Origin: JALONH01 sp046329235
GTDB lineage: Bacteria; Bacteroidota; Bacteroidia; Cytophagales; Cytophagaceae
Length of the DNA stretch: 64,000 nucleotides
Reading direction: 5' to 3'
Assembly: GCA_046329235.1 (NCBI GenBank)
Contig: JAXLVA010000001.1
Coordinates: forward strand, 186,001 to 250,000
Below are positions 9,313-18,356 of this stretch, piece after piece. Numbering within the stretch: the stretch's first letter is position 1; each line of letters opens with the position of its first letter. The position numbers and the translations under genes are program-made. Under the pieces are notes generated by a model. It was not told the DNA's origin, ran no database searches, and saw nothing but the letters and a program-made list of their open reading frames with translations.

Positions 9313-10836
9313 TTATAGGATCGTTAATGTGATTCTACAGCCTACCCAAAAAGTTATGATTGCCATTAAACCTTTATTTCTCCATTCTAATGGGGCATAA
9401 ATGGCATATATTAAAATAGAAAGCGAAATGATTAAATCTGCTACTGAATAATAAATATTGTTAATGACAGCATAAGGTATATTTCCTGTAAAAGATGCGA
9501 TCTGAGTAAAAAACGATAATAGACTATTTGTTAGATAACCTAGGATAGTGCTAATAAAAGAGAGGTGGATAAGATCGAAAAATAGTATTAATAGTAATGC
9601 AAAAAGAATTATGGTGGAAATTGGAATCATGAGAAGGTTGGAAAATAAAAATACCAATGAAAATTGATGAAATTGATATAAAAGAATAGGCGTTGTAGTA
9701 AGTTGAGCGAAGAAAGTAATGAGACTATTTTCAAGAATAAATTTTTTCCATAAGGGGAAATGGATGCAAAGAGAAATGATTGGTTGTGCAAACAAAATTC
9801 CAATGACGGCCAAGCAAGATAATTGGAATCCAATATCCCATAATTGATAAGGTTGCCAGAATAAGATGATTATAATACTTGCCCCTAGAGTATTCATCCC
9901 ATTCCCTTTTTTTTGTAAAACATATCCAAAAGCAAAACAACAACACATGATTGTGGCTCTAATGACTGAAGCCGTACTACCGCTCAATAAAGTAAAAAAA
10001 ACTAATAATAGTAACGAGCTGCCAAATACGATGACGCGAGCCAGTGGTCGTTTGCCGATAGGAAATAATAACCATACGATTAATTGATATAATAAGGCGG
10101 TATGCATTCCGGAGACAGCTAATAAGTGCGATACCCCTGAGTTTCGAAAGTTATTTTTAGTTTCATCTGATAACTCGGCTCGATCTCCTATTAAGATACT
10201 AATGGATAGGTCTAGGTTCTCTTTTTGCTGAATAAACTTACTAAGCGTTGTATGGATGTATTGCTTACAAGTATCTACCCAAGAAGTAGATTGCGAAAAA
10301 TTACTTTGAAAAAGCATTTCATTGGATTTGAGATATTGTTGGCTTAGTACGCCTTTGCTTCTCCAATAAGTAACATAATCAAAAGTACTTTTAGGATGAA
10401 GTGCTATTGTTTGTAAATGATTGGTTATAGTAATGATTTCGTTTCGATGTAGTTTTAATGTAGAGTCTTTCCAACGAAGCAGTATTTTTTCTTTTGGCAA
10501 TAATACATTACTTCCATTTTCAATCGTAGCTATTACTTTATATTGATGATAGCTGTAGTGTGGTTCGTCTTGTATAGATAAGGTTAATCTTGACGGATGG
10601 TGACTGTCTTTAAATAAATAGTATCGAAAATAGCCTAAGGAAATTAACGTAATAATAATTCCTGCTGCCCATATAGAAATAAATTTAAAGTGTATGAGAT
10701 AAGCTATTGTTATTAGTCCAGTAATAATAACAGCCAATAGTAAATTGGAGTTGTAAAAATGTGATAATAAAATACCTCCGGCAAAGCATACGCCTCCGGT
10801 AAACAGGGGATACCTGTTTCGGTTGATTTGATCCAT
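9313..10836 (-). CDS. ComEC/Rec2 family DNA-uptake channel protein
   Basis: A polytopic membrane protein of 507 residues. The N-terminal part has three or four membrane segments and a DUF4131-like soluble region; the Competence domain follows, with the signature GVSHLLAVSGMHTALLYQLI and about eight more membrane segments. It ends after the Competence domain and carries no metallo-beta-lactamase domain, which longer ComEC proteins have. No frameshift is seen, so the short form looks genuine. Inferred role: transport of single-stranded DNA across the inner membrane. It is read 29 bases after the gene at 10866 to 12683 and probably belongs to the phoH transcript. Confidence 0.88.
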   Translation of the reverse strand: MDQINRNRYPLFTGGVCFAGGILLSHFYNSNLLLAVIITGLITIAYLIHFKFISIWAAGIIITLISLGYFRYYLFKDSHHPSRLTLSIQDEPHYSYHQYKVIATIENGSNVLLPKEKILLRWKDSTLKLHRNEIITITNHLQTIALHPKSTFDYVTYWRSKGVLSQQYLKSNEMLFQSNFSQSTSWVDTCKQYIHTTLSKFIQQKENLDLSISILIGDRAELSDETKNNFRNSGVSHLLAVSGMHTALLYQLIVWLLFPIGKRPLARVIVFGSSLLLLVFFTLLSGSTASVIRATIMCCCFAFGYVLQKKGNGMNTLGASIIIILFWQPYQLWDIGFQLSCLAVIGILFAQPIISLCIHFPLWKKFILENSLITFFAQLTTTPILLYQFHQFSLVFLFSNLLMIPISTIILFALLLILFFDLIHLSFISTILGYLTNSLLSFFTQIASFTGNIPYAVINNIYYSVADLIISLSILIYAIYAPLEWRNKGLMAIITFWVGCRITLTIL

Positions 10837-10865
10837 AGCTGCTACTCTGGTTGAAAGAGTAAAAA

Positions 10866-12683
10866 TTAATCTTTAATTACTTTGATGATTTTAGTTTTAT
10901 CACCATCACTTATTTGAAAGAAATACACTCCACTGCTCCATAGCGCTAAATTGACAGTGTAGGTATGACTATATTCCGGTGATTCTGTTGTATCTAATAG
11001 TAATTGCCCTAATACATTATAAACTTTATAATGCATTGATTTTTTACCATTATAGATAGACTCAATATTTATAATATCTGTAAACGGATTGGGGTATAAA
11101 TTGGCTATTAAATCATTACTAGTTGCTGCAATTTGAATGTTGTCTATATAAAATTTATTTCCACCTTTTGAATAAACTTCAATTCGAATTCTTAGTGCAT
11201 TTAATGAGGTTAAGGTGTTTAAAGATATTTCGGTCGTAGCCCATTCGTCTTCTTGTGGTGTGAAATTATCACGATAGTTACTAGTGCTATAAAAAGTATT
11301 TCCGTAAAATGTTGTTAAAGGTATCCATTGAGTACTACAACCATTCACATAACTGATAACTACACTATCTGACTCTGCTAATGAATTTTTTAATGTATAA
11401 GCCCAGTCAAATCTTAATGTAGGATTAGGTATGGTATTAATTCTAACAAATGGACTAGTATACGTGTAATAATATTTATTATTAGGATTGGAGAAGGATT
11501 GATAAATACTGTCATTGGAGCCGGCTATCGAATACGAACTCTTATTATATGCGCCCGTACCGGATATGGAGAATCCCGGTGTATTAACTGAAGGGGCGTT
11601 AGCATTAAAAAACTCCCAACCATTAGAAGTGATATTTTGGTCTTCAAATCCTTTTGGTTGCAAAGAGTTACTTATTCCGTTAATAGTGCAGCAACCAAGT
11701 GAATTTAATATAGCAGCTCTTCTTGGACTTACGGTAAAAACAGCACGCATACGGTCGGCTTGATCTTTAGTGAATAAGTTAGTACATGCGTCAGTTGAAT
11801 AATCCATATAGTTTTGGATCATACGAGGTTCAGTGCAATCCGTAGGGATAGGGCATCCGGATGCAATGCTAGAGGTGTATTGTCCATCACAATCGGGAGT
11901 GTCATCACAAAAATCTGATTGACCACAACCACCTGTATCATATTTCCCCCATGTGTGAAAAAGTCCTAACCAGTGCCCTACTTCATGAGTTGTAGTTCTA
12001 CCTAAATTGAATAATGGTAGTACATCACCTGTTGTACCAAATCCTTTGTAATTGATGACCACTCCATCTGTAGTTTCATCCCAATCGCTGGGATTTAAAC
12101 CAGCAAGGGAACCACCGGGCGAAGATGAGTAGCCTAATAGTAGGGTTAAAGGACTAGAACCTCTTAAATTACATACCCATATGTTTAAATAGGAACTACT
12201 TGGCCAGTAGGAGAGACCTTTTAATAATGCATCATCTGTAACCTGATAGGATGCTTTGCTATTATAAACTCGGTTAATTCCCGTTGTGATATTTCCATTG
12301 GGGTCGGTAGTCGCTAAACAAAATTGTATGATTGGTTTCCCTGTAATGGAGTTGTACCCGGAGGGAGTATTGATGGTGTCTGCGTTTAATCGCATATAAT
12401 CTTCATTCAATACATCTATTTGTGAGTAGATTTGAGCATCTGTAATGTTAGCGTTGTTCGTCCCACCTATAATGCTGGCACTATTATTATGGATGATATG
12501 TATTACTACAGGTATGATGATAGTATCATCAGAATTAAGTAATAATTTGTTTAGAGAAGGATAAGTAGGTGGAGGTAATAATAACTTTGAAGAGGGTAAA
12601 GTATAACATCTTTCGATGTCCTGCCCGAACAAAGTAAAAATTGAAAAAAAAGTAACTAAAGTTATTATTAAAGATCTAGTCAT
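10866..12683 (-). CDS. M43 (pappalysin-type) zinc metalloprotease, T9SS cargo
   Basis: A secreted protease of about 605 residues. The zinc site HEVGHWLGLFH (first His about residue 233) and the downstream Met-turn NYMDYS identify MEROPS family M43. A jelly-roll region without recognisable motif follows, and the last 80 residues are a type A T9SS sorting domain (NLYPNPF, then GVYFFQISDG...KIIKVIKD). I place the start at the ATG of MTRSLIIT, which begins a signal peptide; a start ten codons upstream (12713) would put charged residues first. The chosen start overlaps the phoH stop by eight bases. Predicted to be exported by Sec, carried through the outer membrane by T9SS, and anchored or released. 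Confidence 0.9.
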   Translation of the reverse strand: MTRSLIITLVTFFSIFTLFGQDIERCYTLPSSKLLLPPPTYPSLNKLLLNSDDTIIIPVVIHIIHNNSASIIGGTNNANITDAQIYSQIDVLNEDYMRLNADTINTPSGYNSITGKPIIQFCLATTDPNGNITTGINRVYNSKASYQVTDDALLKGLSYWPSSSYLNIWVCNLRGSSPLTLLLGYSSSPGGSLAGLNPSDWDETTDGVVINYKGFGTTGDVLPLFNLGRTTTHEVGHWLGLFHTWGKYDTGGCGQSDFCDDTPDCDGQYTSSIASGCPIPTDCTEPRMIQNYMDYSTDACTNLFTKDQADRMRAVFTVSPRRAAILNSLGCCTINGISNSLQPKGFEDQNITSNGWEFFNANAPSVNTPGFSISGTGAYNKSSYSIAGSNDSIYQSFSNPNNKYYYTYTSPFVRINTIPNPTLRFDWAYTLKNSLAESDSVVISYVNGCSTQWIPLTTFYGNTFYSTSNYRDNFTPQEDEWATTEISLNTLTSLNALRIRIEVYSKGGNKFYIDNIQIAATSNDLIANLYPNPFTDIINIESIYNGKKSMHYKVYNVLGQLLLDTTESPEYSHTYTVNLALWSSGVYFFQISDGDKTKIIKVIKD

Positions 12684-13665
12684 TGGGACTCGTACGTTCT
12701 TTTTCGTAAGCACCTAATATTTTTTCTACGAGCTTGTGTCGCATGACATCTTTTTTGCTCAATTCGATAATGGATATTCCATCTACATTCTTAATAATAT
12801 CTACCGCATCTATTAATCCGGATTTCTGGTTTCGAGGTAAGTCAATTTGAGAGCGATCTCCTGTAATAATCATTTTACTTCCTTCACCCATACGAGTCAT
12901 GAACATCTTCATTTGCATCGCTGTGGTATTTTGAGCCTCGTCCAATAGGATGAATGCATGATGTAAAGTTCTACCTCTCATGTAAGCTAAGGGGGCTATT
13001 TCGATGACGTTGGTTTCGTAATAGTAGTTCAACTTATCCGGAGGAATCATATCCTCTAAGGCATCGTATATTGGTCTTAAATAAGGGTCGATTTTTTCTT
13101 TTAAATCGCCCGGTAGATATCCTAAACTTTCGCCGGCTTCTACGGCCGGTCGAGTGATAACGAGTTTTTTGACCTCTTTATTTTTTAAAGCTTTAACAGC
13201 TAGGGCTACTGAAACGTAGGTTTTACCTGTACCTGCAGGACCGATGGCAAATACCAAATCATTTTTTTTGATACCTTGAACAATCTTCTTTTGATTGGGG
13301 GTACGTGCTTTTATGACAATCCCACGGTTGCCATATAAAATGACATCCTTTTCATCGGTAGTGATTTCTTTTTTGTCTTTTGGGGCTATTGGTTGAGAAC
13401 CTACGTTTTCATCACCATATAAGATAGCATTCACATGACGCTCATTCAAAGTGCCAAATTCAATTAAATATTGTTGTAACTGTTCTATGATTTCAGTTAG
13501 ACGCAGGATTTCTTGATTAGAACCAATAACCTTGACTTCATTACCTCTGCTGATAATTTTAGCTTTTGGGAAAGCAGCCGACAAAGACTTGATGGTGCTA
13601 TTATTAGGACCTAAAAATTCGATGATAGGAACTTCGTCGATGGAAATAATTTTTTCTATTACCAA
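12676..13665 (-). CDS. PhoH family ATPase
   Basis: A 329-residue PhoH-like protein (YbeZ type). An N-terminal KH-like region precedes the ATPase, with Walker A GPAGTGKT at residues 142 to 149, ILLDEAQN as Walker B, and TGDRSQIDLP. YbeZ partners YbeY in ribosome and rRNA maturation in other bacteria, but no ybeY lies here. It is the first gene of a minus-strand set with the M43 protease and comEC. ATG at 13665 is preceded by an AT-rich region shared with the divergent gene at 13756. Confidence 0.9.
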   Translation of the reverse strand: MVIEKIISIDEVPIIEFLGPNNSTIKSLSAAFPKAKIISRGNEVKVIGSNQEILRLTEIIEQLQQYLIEFGTLNERHVNAILYGDENVGSQPIAPKDKKEITTDEKDVILYGNRGIVIKARTPNQKKIVQGIKKNDLVFAIGPAGTGKTYVSVALAVKALKNKEVKKLVITRPAVEAGESLGYLPGDLKEKIDPYLRPIYDALEDMIPPDKLNYYYETNVIEIAPLAYMRGRTLHHAFILLDEAQNTTAMQMKMFMTRMGEGSKMIITGDRSQIDLPRNQKSGLIDAVDIIKNVDGISIIELSKKDVMRHKLVEKILGAYEKERTSPND

Positions 13666-13755
13666 GTGTGTATGTGTTTATTTTAAATGTAAATGTGTAT
13701 TTTAGACACATCGTTTTTAACCGGTAATTCAAATATACAAAATTAGACCTTTCGT

Positions 13756-14532
13756 ATGGCCATTATTACTTTTATGTCGGATTTTGGATGGAAGGATCCT
13801 TATGTTGCGGCAATAAAGGCTAAAATTTTATCGGTTAGTCATAATACTACGATTGTAGATATATCTCACGAAATTGAACATTTTAATATACCTCATGCAG
13901 CGTATGTGACTAAAACTATATTTAAGGATTTTCCTATAGGTACGGTACACTTAATTTGTGTGAATACACCTGTAGAAGGGGATGAAAAGTTAGTCGCGGT
14001 GAAGTTGGAAGAGCATTATTTTGTAGGTGTAGATAATGGATTTTTCTCTTTGTTAAGTGAAAAACAACCAACCGTAGTCATTGAGTTACGCAAGGATGAT
14101 AAATATAATCCAGTTTTTCCTGAAAAGAGTGTGTTAGCTACAGCTGCAGTGTCTTTGGCGAATGGAATACCGATATATAATTTAGGAGTGCAAATCCCTC
14201 AGTTAAATGGTATGTTAATGCCACAAGTAAGGGCAAATAAACAACAGATTTGGGGTAGAGTAGTGCATGTGGATGGTTATGGAAATTTAATTACTAATAT
14301 TTCTAAAGAAATTATAGATAAGTTGAGTGAAGGTCGGAAACTGTCTATCAATTTTGCTCGAGAGCAGTTGGACGTTGTTTCTGATCGCTATTCTTCAGTG
14401 GAAAGTGGTGATTGTGTGGCAGTTTTCAATAGTAATGGTTGGTTAGAAATCGCCATTTGTAATGGTAATGCTTCACAAATGTTAGGATTAAAATACGATA
14501 GTCAGATTCAAGTGAAGTTTACTGAAGCATAA
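13756..14532 (+). CDS. SAM hydroxide adenosyltransferase (DUF62 family)
   Basis: A 258-residue protein of the SAM-dependent chlorinase/fluorinase/hydroxide adenosyltransferase family. It starts MAIITFMSDFGWKDPYV with the conserved Asp and carries a central VHLICVNTPV segment; a GVDNGFFS motif and a C-terminal barrel with VHVDGYGNLITNI follow. Most bacterial members hydrolyse SAM to adenosine and methionine rather than halogenate. I infer the hydrolase activity from the family, since halogenases are rare. It diverges from phoH and precedes the tRNA-Leu gene, which has its own promoter. Confidence 0.88.
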   Translation: MAIITFMSDFGWKDPYVAAIKAKILSVSHNTTIVDISHEIEHFNIPHAAYVTKTIFKDFPIGTVHLICVNTPVEGDEKLVAVKLEEHYFVGVDNGFFSLLSEKQPTVVIELRKDDKYNPVFPEKSVLATAAVSLANGIPIYNLGVQIPQLNGMLMPQVRANKQQIWGRVVHVDGYGNLITNISKEIIDKLSEGRKLSINFAREQLDVVSDRYSSVESGDCVAVFNSNGWLEIAICNGNASQMLGLKYDSQIQVKFTEA

Positions 14533-14536
14533 TTTT

Positions 14537-14567
14537 TTTGCAGAGTGGCGGAAAAAGTGTACTTTTG
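14537..14567 (+). promoter_or_regulatory. Bacteroidota-type promoter of tRNA-Leu
   Basis: TTTG at 14537 to 14540 and TACTTTTG at 14560 to 14567 are separated by exactly 19 bases. This matches the TTTG-N19-21-TAnnTTTG consensus of Bacteroidota primary sigma factor promoters. Transcription should begin near 14574, about 17 bases before the tRNA. Confidence 0.82.
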
Positions 14568-14590
14568 AGCCCCTGATTTAGTTCAGACAT

Positions 14591-14677
14591 GCCCAGGTGG
14601 CGGAATCGGTAGACGCGCTGGTCTCAAACACCTGTGTTCGCAAGGACATGCCGGTTCGACTCCGGCCCTGGGTACCA
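14591..14677 (+). tRNA. tRNA-Leu (anticodon CAA), CCA encoded
   Basis: Acceptor GCCCAGG pairs with CCTGGGT (G-U at the first pair). The D arm is GCG/CGC, the anticodon loop is CTCAAAC with anticodon CAA at 14625 to 14627, there is a long class II variable arm, and the T arm is CCGG-TTCGACT-CCGG. Discriminator A and CCA follow in the DNA at 14674 to 14677. One T-T mismatch sits in the anticodon stem; I judge it tolerated. It reads UUG codons, which are common in this AT-rich genome. Confidence 0.95.
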
Positions 14678-14807
14678 ATAACAGTAGTGTGTGAGGAGCA
14701 AGAGTAAGAAGTTGAAATAAATTTACTTCTAATTCTTGCTCTTTTTGTTTCACTTGTTTTTAAAACTTACTTAAAAGGCACTTTTCGCTTTATATTTTAC
14801 ATAAATC

Positions 14808-15623
14808 ATGAAACAACAGATTCATAATAATTTACAATATGTCATTTTGGTGGTAGCTCTATTAATTAGTAATAATTTGCTTGCTCAAAGAGATACCACT
14901 AAGACATCAGTAAAAATGTCACAATAAGTAATTAATCCTACTACTCTTGCGTGGCAATTACAACTTGAAGAGTTTGCTATTTTTAAATCTATGGGAAGTG
15001 ATGATTTTGCTCAAAACTTTCGTGTACGAGGAATAATTCCAATTCAAAAAGGGAAGTTGATTAAAGTACCACAACTTTTGAGAGTAATAGCTTTCTTGAA
15101 TACAGCTCCCGGTGGACCAACAGGATTGGGAGATATTACTTTGAATCAATTTTTTATTTTAAGTAAAAAAAGGTGGGGGCAAATTGGAGCGGGATGGAAT
15201 TTGCAAATTCCTACGGCTGTACCTACCGAATTAGGGTCGCGTCAAGTAGGGTTGGGACCTGCATTTACAGTAACCTTTACTAATCTTGGTAAATGGCAGA
15301 TGTATTGGATTTGGGAAAACTTTTTCTCTGTAAGTGGAAATAATAAATACGGTTCATCCAACTTTGCTATTTTACAACCGAATATATTCTATACCTGGGC
15401 TAATGGGGTTTACATGGGTATGGAACCGGAGTGGCAATTCGATTATAATACAGGGAAAATGGCTATTCCTATGAATTTGCGTTTGGGTTATGTATGGTCT
15501 GGCAAACTGAAATATAACGCCTATATAGAACCTGAGGTGATGGCTTATCGCTCGGAAGGCTATTATAGAAATAGAAGCGACTTTGGAATTCGATTAGGAT
15601 TTCGATGGTATTTCCCTATGTGA
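14808..15623 (+). pseudogene. Outer-membrane beta-barrel-like gene with in-frame stop
   Basis: An ATG at 14808 opens a signal peptide (MKQQIHNNLQ...NNLLAQRD) that runs to an in-frame TAA at 14925 to 14927, after 39 codons. The same frame then continues without interruption to 15623. The downstream part reads VINPTTLAWQLQLEEF and then alternating aromatic-rich strands ending in GIRLGFRWYFPM, the pattern of a short outer membrane barrel. The 210-residue frame from the ATG at 14991 alone would lack a signal peptide and its first strand. Either a CAA to TAA nonsense mutation or a sequencing error explains this. Function unknown; the fragment resembles barrel transporters of unknown substrate. Confidence 0.75.
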
Positions 15624-15642
15624 TATAGATTTGAAACTATAT

Positions 15643-15679
15643 AAAAAAAGACCTCTGAAATATCAGAGGTCTTTTTTTA
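15643..15679. terminator. Bidirectional rho-independent terminator
   Basis: A 10-bp perfect stem (15649 to 15658 with 15663 to 15672) closes an AATA loop and is flanked by seven A on the left and seven T on the right. It can end transcription of the barrel gene on the plus strand and of the convergent T9SS cargo gene on the minus strand. Confidence 0.9.
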
Positions 15680-15698
15680 TATAGGAAGGTATTCTAAA

Positions 15699-16772
15699 TT
15701 ATTGTAATAATACTTTTTCTCTGAAGATACCTTTGTCCGTATGAATTAAGACAGTAACAATACCTTTTAATGAAGTTTGAAAATCAAGTGTAGAAACTGT
15801 TTCGGTTACACCGATAGTATTCACTAGTTCAATTTTATTTACAGTAAATGCCGGTGCAGTGATGTGTAAACTACCATCAACACTAGGAGATGGGAATACA
15901 GATATCCCCGCATCTTTAGCCGATTGTATGCTTAATGCGGCAATGTTTACAGTGTAGTTAATAGTATGTGTGTAGGTGTTTTGTGTAGGGTCGTTAGTTA
16001 GAATCGTAACTGTTACAGAACGTGACCCATTAGAAGTTACATTGGATGGTGTAACTGAGATGGTGAAACTGCTACCATTGTTAAGTGGATCTACTACAGT
16101 TGATTCATTTATAGTAAAATCACTTGCACCACTACCGGATAAAGCAAAGTATGTACACGCTGAAGGACAGTTTTGTTGTGTAAAGTCTAGTTTGCCGGTA
16201 CCGGATGCTGTATTGGCGATTGTAACATCAAAACTAGTAGAATTGTTTGTGATGTCAATCGGATAGGTGCTAGAACCTCCATTAGCCAACGTATTGCTAA
16301 AGGCAGTTACTGTCATTGTTGGTACACTTACAGTATAAACTAAAGAAGCCGTAAACGGATTTTCATCTGGATCATTACTTGCTAATGAAACAGATATAGT
16401 ACGTGTCCCTGCGGATACTGTTGTTTTTAAACTCACAGTTACACTTACACTAGCTCCAGGAGCAAGTGTTCCAGTTATAGCTGATTCGTCTATATTAAAA
16501 TCGTTTACCCCTGTACCGCTTAATTGTAAGTATTTACCGGCTGATTGTGTTAGTATTAAATCTCCTGAAGTAGCAGTATTAGAGATAGTGAATGATAATG
16601 CGCCCATAGAAGTATTAATAGGTAATGATCCAATAGGAGGTGCTGTTTGACCATTACTCAAGTTATAGGGGAACCCACCGAACATTGCAGAAAGTGCTAT
16701 ATCTTGCGCATAAGAAGTTAATAAACTTCCATAGAAGAATAGAGATAGAAGGAGTGTAGTTAATTTTTTCAT
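15699..16772 (-). CDS. Choice-of-anchor D repeat protein, T9SS cargo
   Basis: A secreted 357-residue protein. After the signal peptide (cleavage near SYAQ), it has two similar all-beta repeats of the choice-of-anchor D/ASPM-SPD2-Hydin type, each with a LSGTGVNDFNI or LSGSGASDFTI segment followed by T/S-rich strands and a SNDPDENPF or TNDPTQNTY loop. The C-terminus (ISVFPSPSVDGSLHI through GIFREKVLLQ) is a T9SS sorting domain. No enzyme motif is visible, so it is probably a surface structural or adhesive protein. It shares the bidirectional terminator at 15643 to 15679 with the gene beyond it. Confidence 0.85.
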   Translation of the reverse strand: MKKLTTLLLSLFFYGSLLTSYAQDIALSAMFGGFPYNLSNGQTAPPIGSLPINTSMGALSFTISNTATSGDLILTQSAGKYLQLSGTGVNDFNIDESAITGTLAPGASVSVTVSLKTTVSAGTRTISVSLASNDPDENPFTASLVYTVSVPTMTVTAFSNTLANGGSSTYPIDITNNSTSFDVTIANTASGTGKLDFTQQNCPSACTYFALSGSGASDFTINESTVVDPLNNGSSFTISVTPSNVTSNGSRSVTVTILTNDPTQNTYTHTINYTVNIAALSIQSAKDAGISVFPSPSVDGSLHITAPAFTVNKIELVNTIGVTETVSTLDFQTSLKGIVTVLIHTDKGIFREKVLLQ

Positions 16773-16812
16773 ATGCTTAAATTACGGTTAATAACGGTTA
16801 TTTTAAACTGAA

Positions 16813-17460
16813 TTATTTTAATAAAATATACATGGTTCTTTTTTTAGCGGTAGCAGTTTCATAGTTGATCTCATCTACTCTTGTGAACCCTGCTTGATGT
16901 GCATATTCCTGAACTTCAACGGTAGTAGGTATATAACACTCCATTTCTCCAAAATCAGTTTTCATTTTTATTCGTTGATTGTCTTGATGAATGGCTATAG
17001 TCTGGGTTCCTAAACGTGGAATATCAATGAATAACTTACCTTTCTCTTTTAGCAAATCTGCCAAATGCTGTATCGTATGGGCTTGTTCCTCGGCAGCAAA
17101 ATCAATTATTCCGGACCACATCCATAAAGCAGAATCCACTCGTTCAGGTAAGTATGATTGATAAATGTCGCCTTCTATGATGTTGGCTTTATCTCTATAT
17201 TTTTCTCTTAAGTGTTCGCAAAGACTGCCACTTTGCTCTATTGCGTAGATGGTCCCTTTGTGTTCTTTGTATAATAAAAAGTCAATACATCTACCATAAC
17301 CGGCACCTATTTCTAGTACAATCTCATTAGGTTGAATATATCGATAGGCATTTTGTAAATCTACATAGGAATCAAAACCACCCTGTTGGGCCAGGTTTTC
17401 GAATGTAGGTACACCGATTTTATTATAAAAATCAAAATTATTTTCGTTCACTCTGCTCAT
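16813..17460 (-). CDS. Class I SAM-dependent methyltransferase
   Basis: A 215-residue protein with the SAM-binding motif I VLEIGAGYGRCIDF (near residue 48), an acidic residue after the second strand (IYAIEQS), and motif IV-like SALWMWSGIIDF. Substrate is not evident; small methyltransferases of this type act on metabolites or quinones. It is 40 bases from the T9SS cargo gene and faces away from the DUF4230 gene at 17563. ATG at 17460 is the only sensible start. Confidence 0.8.
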   Translation of the reverse strand: MSRVNENNFDFYNKIGVPTFENLAQQGGFDSYVDLQNAYRYIQPNEIVLEIGAGYGRCIDFLLYKEHKGTIYAIEQSGSLCEHLREKYRDKANIIEGDIYQSYLPERVDSALWMWSGIIDFAAEEQAHTIQHLADLLKEKGKLFIDIPRLGTQTIAIHQDNQRIKMKTDFGEMECYIPTTVEVQEYAHQAGFTRVDEINYETATAKKRTMYILLK

Positions 17461-17562
17461 AATCTTAAAGTTAACTAAAAAGCTTCACAGTTTTATAATG
17501 ACTTTTTATTTTGTATAAAAACTATTATTCAGTAGCTTTATTCTACTTAATACGATTCGCTT

Positions 17563-18138
17563 ATGAAAGGTTATCTGTTATTAATCATTTTTGTATTCTT
17601 TGGCTTAGCAGCCTTGGTTTTTGTGTTTAAATATGACCCTGCAACGGAAGAATCATTACCTCCTCCTGAAATTACTCATCAAGAGATATTAGATAAAATT
17701 GAAACTCTAGGGAAATTGGAATTAACTAAGTTTTATATCAAGGATATTATTGAAAAGAAAGATATTAAGGAATGGTATAAGCTAGACCCTAAAGTTGTTT
17801 TAATAATAAGTGGAGAAGTAGTGGGGTGTGTTGATTTAACTAAATTAGACTCTACTGCTGTATTGATAACAGAAAATGAAATTACTGTAACATTACCACA
17901 GCCGGAGATTTGTGTTTTTAAAATAGATCATCAAAATTCAAAAGTATACAACATCGAAAATTCTATGTTTTATGATGACAAAGTTTTAATAGATAATGCT
18001 TACAAATACTCTGAGATGTCGATAAAAAATGCTGCGTTGAAAAAAGGAATCATGGAAGAAACTAAGAAGTCGGCAACTAAAGTGTTAATCCCAATATTAC
18101 AGACTTTACAACCCGGTAAAAAGATTATTTTGAAATAG
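17563..18138 (+). CDS. DUF4230 family membrane-anchored protein
   Basis: A 191-residue protein: one N-terminal membrane segment (residues about 4 to 24), then a soluble domain matching the DUF4230 pattern (LELTKFYIKDIIE, VVLIISGEVVGCVDL, ITVTLPQPEICVFKID). DUF4230 is widespread in Bacteroidota and Firmicutes and its function is unknown. The last 14 bases overlap the convergent TM2 gene. Confidence 0.75.
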   Translation: MKGYLLLIIFVFFGLAALVFVFKYDPATEESLPPPEITHQEILDKIETLGKLELTKFYIKDIIEKKDIKEWYKLDPKVVLIISGEVVGCVDLTKLDSTAVLITENEITVTLPQPEICVFKIDHQNSKVYNIENSMFYDDKVLIDNAYKYSEMSIKNAALKKGIMEETKKSATKVLIPILQTLQPGKKIILK

Positions 18139-18346
18139 GTGTTCCGTCGGCGTAATTGAATTTATCTAATACGATTTTTATCAAGTCTACCATAGCCCAA
18201 ATTCCGAATCCGCCAAGGGTGAGGAATTGTAAAATCCAGGTTTTATAGCCTGTCAACAAGCGGTGAATGCCGGCAAAACCTAAAAAAAGACAGCAGCAAT
18301 AAAGTGCTGTCTTGCTATATTTTTTTGGATGTTTTATGTAATACAC
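18125..18346 (-). CDS. TM2 domain protein
   Basis: A small 73-residue membrane protein with two hydrophobic segments joined by the TM2 loop, reading LFLGFAGIHRLLTGY then TLGGFGIWAMVDLIKI. The G-x-x-G-x-H-R pattern is a variant of the TM2 signature (usually HRFYxG). Function unknown. It overlaps the 3' end of the DUF4230 gene by 14 bases and starts 10 bases after the thioesterase stop, so it is probably cotranscribed with the thioesterase. Confidence 0.75.
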   Translation of the reverse strand: MYYIKHPKKYSKTALYCCCLFLGFAGIHRLLTGYKTWILQFLTLGGFGIWAMVDLIKIVLDKFNYADGTPISK

Positions 18347-18356
18347 TGGGGTAAAA

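Noticed and set aside
14591..14677. tRNA-Leu as a degenerate pseudogene because of a T-T mismatch in the anticodon stem
   Set aside because: All other stems are intact, CCA is encoded, and the promoter is perfect.
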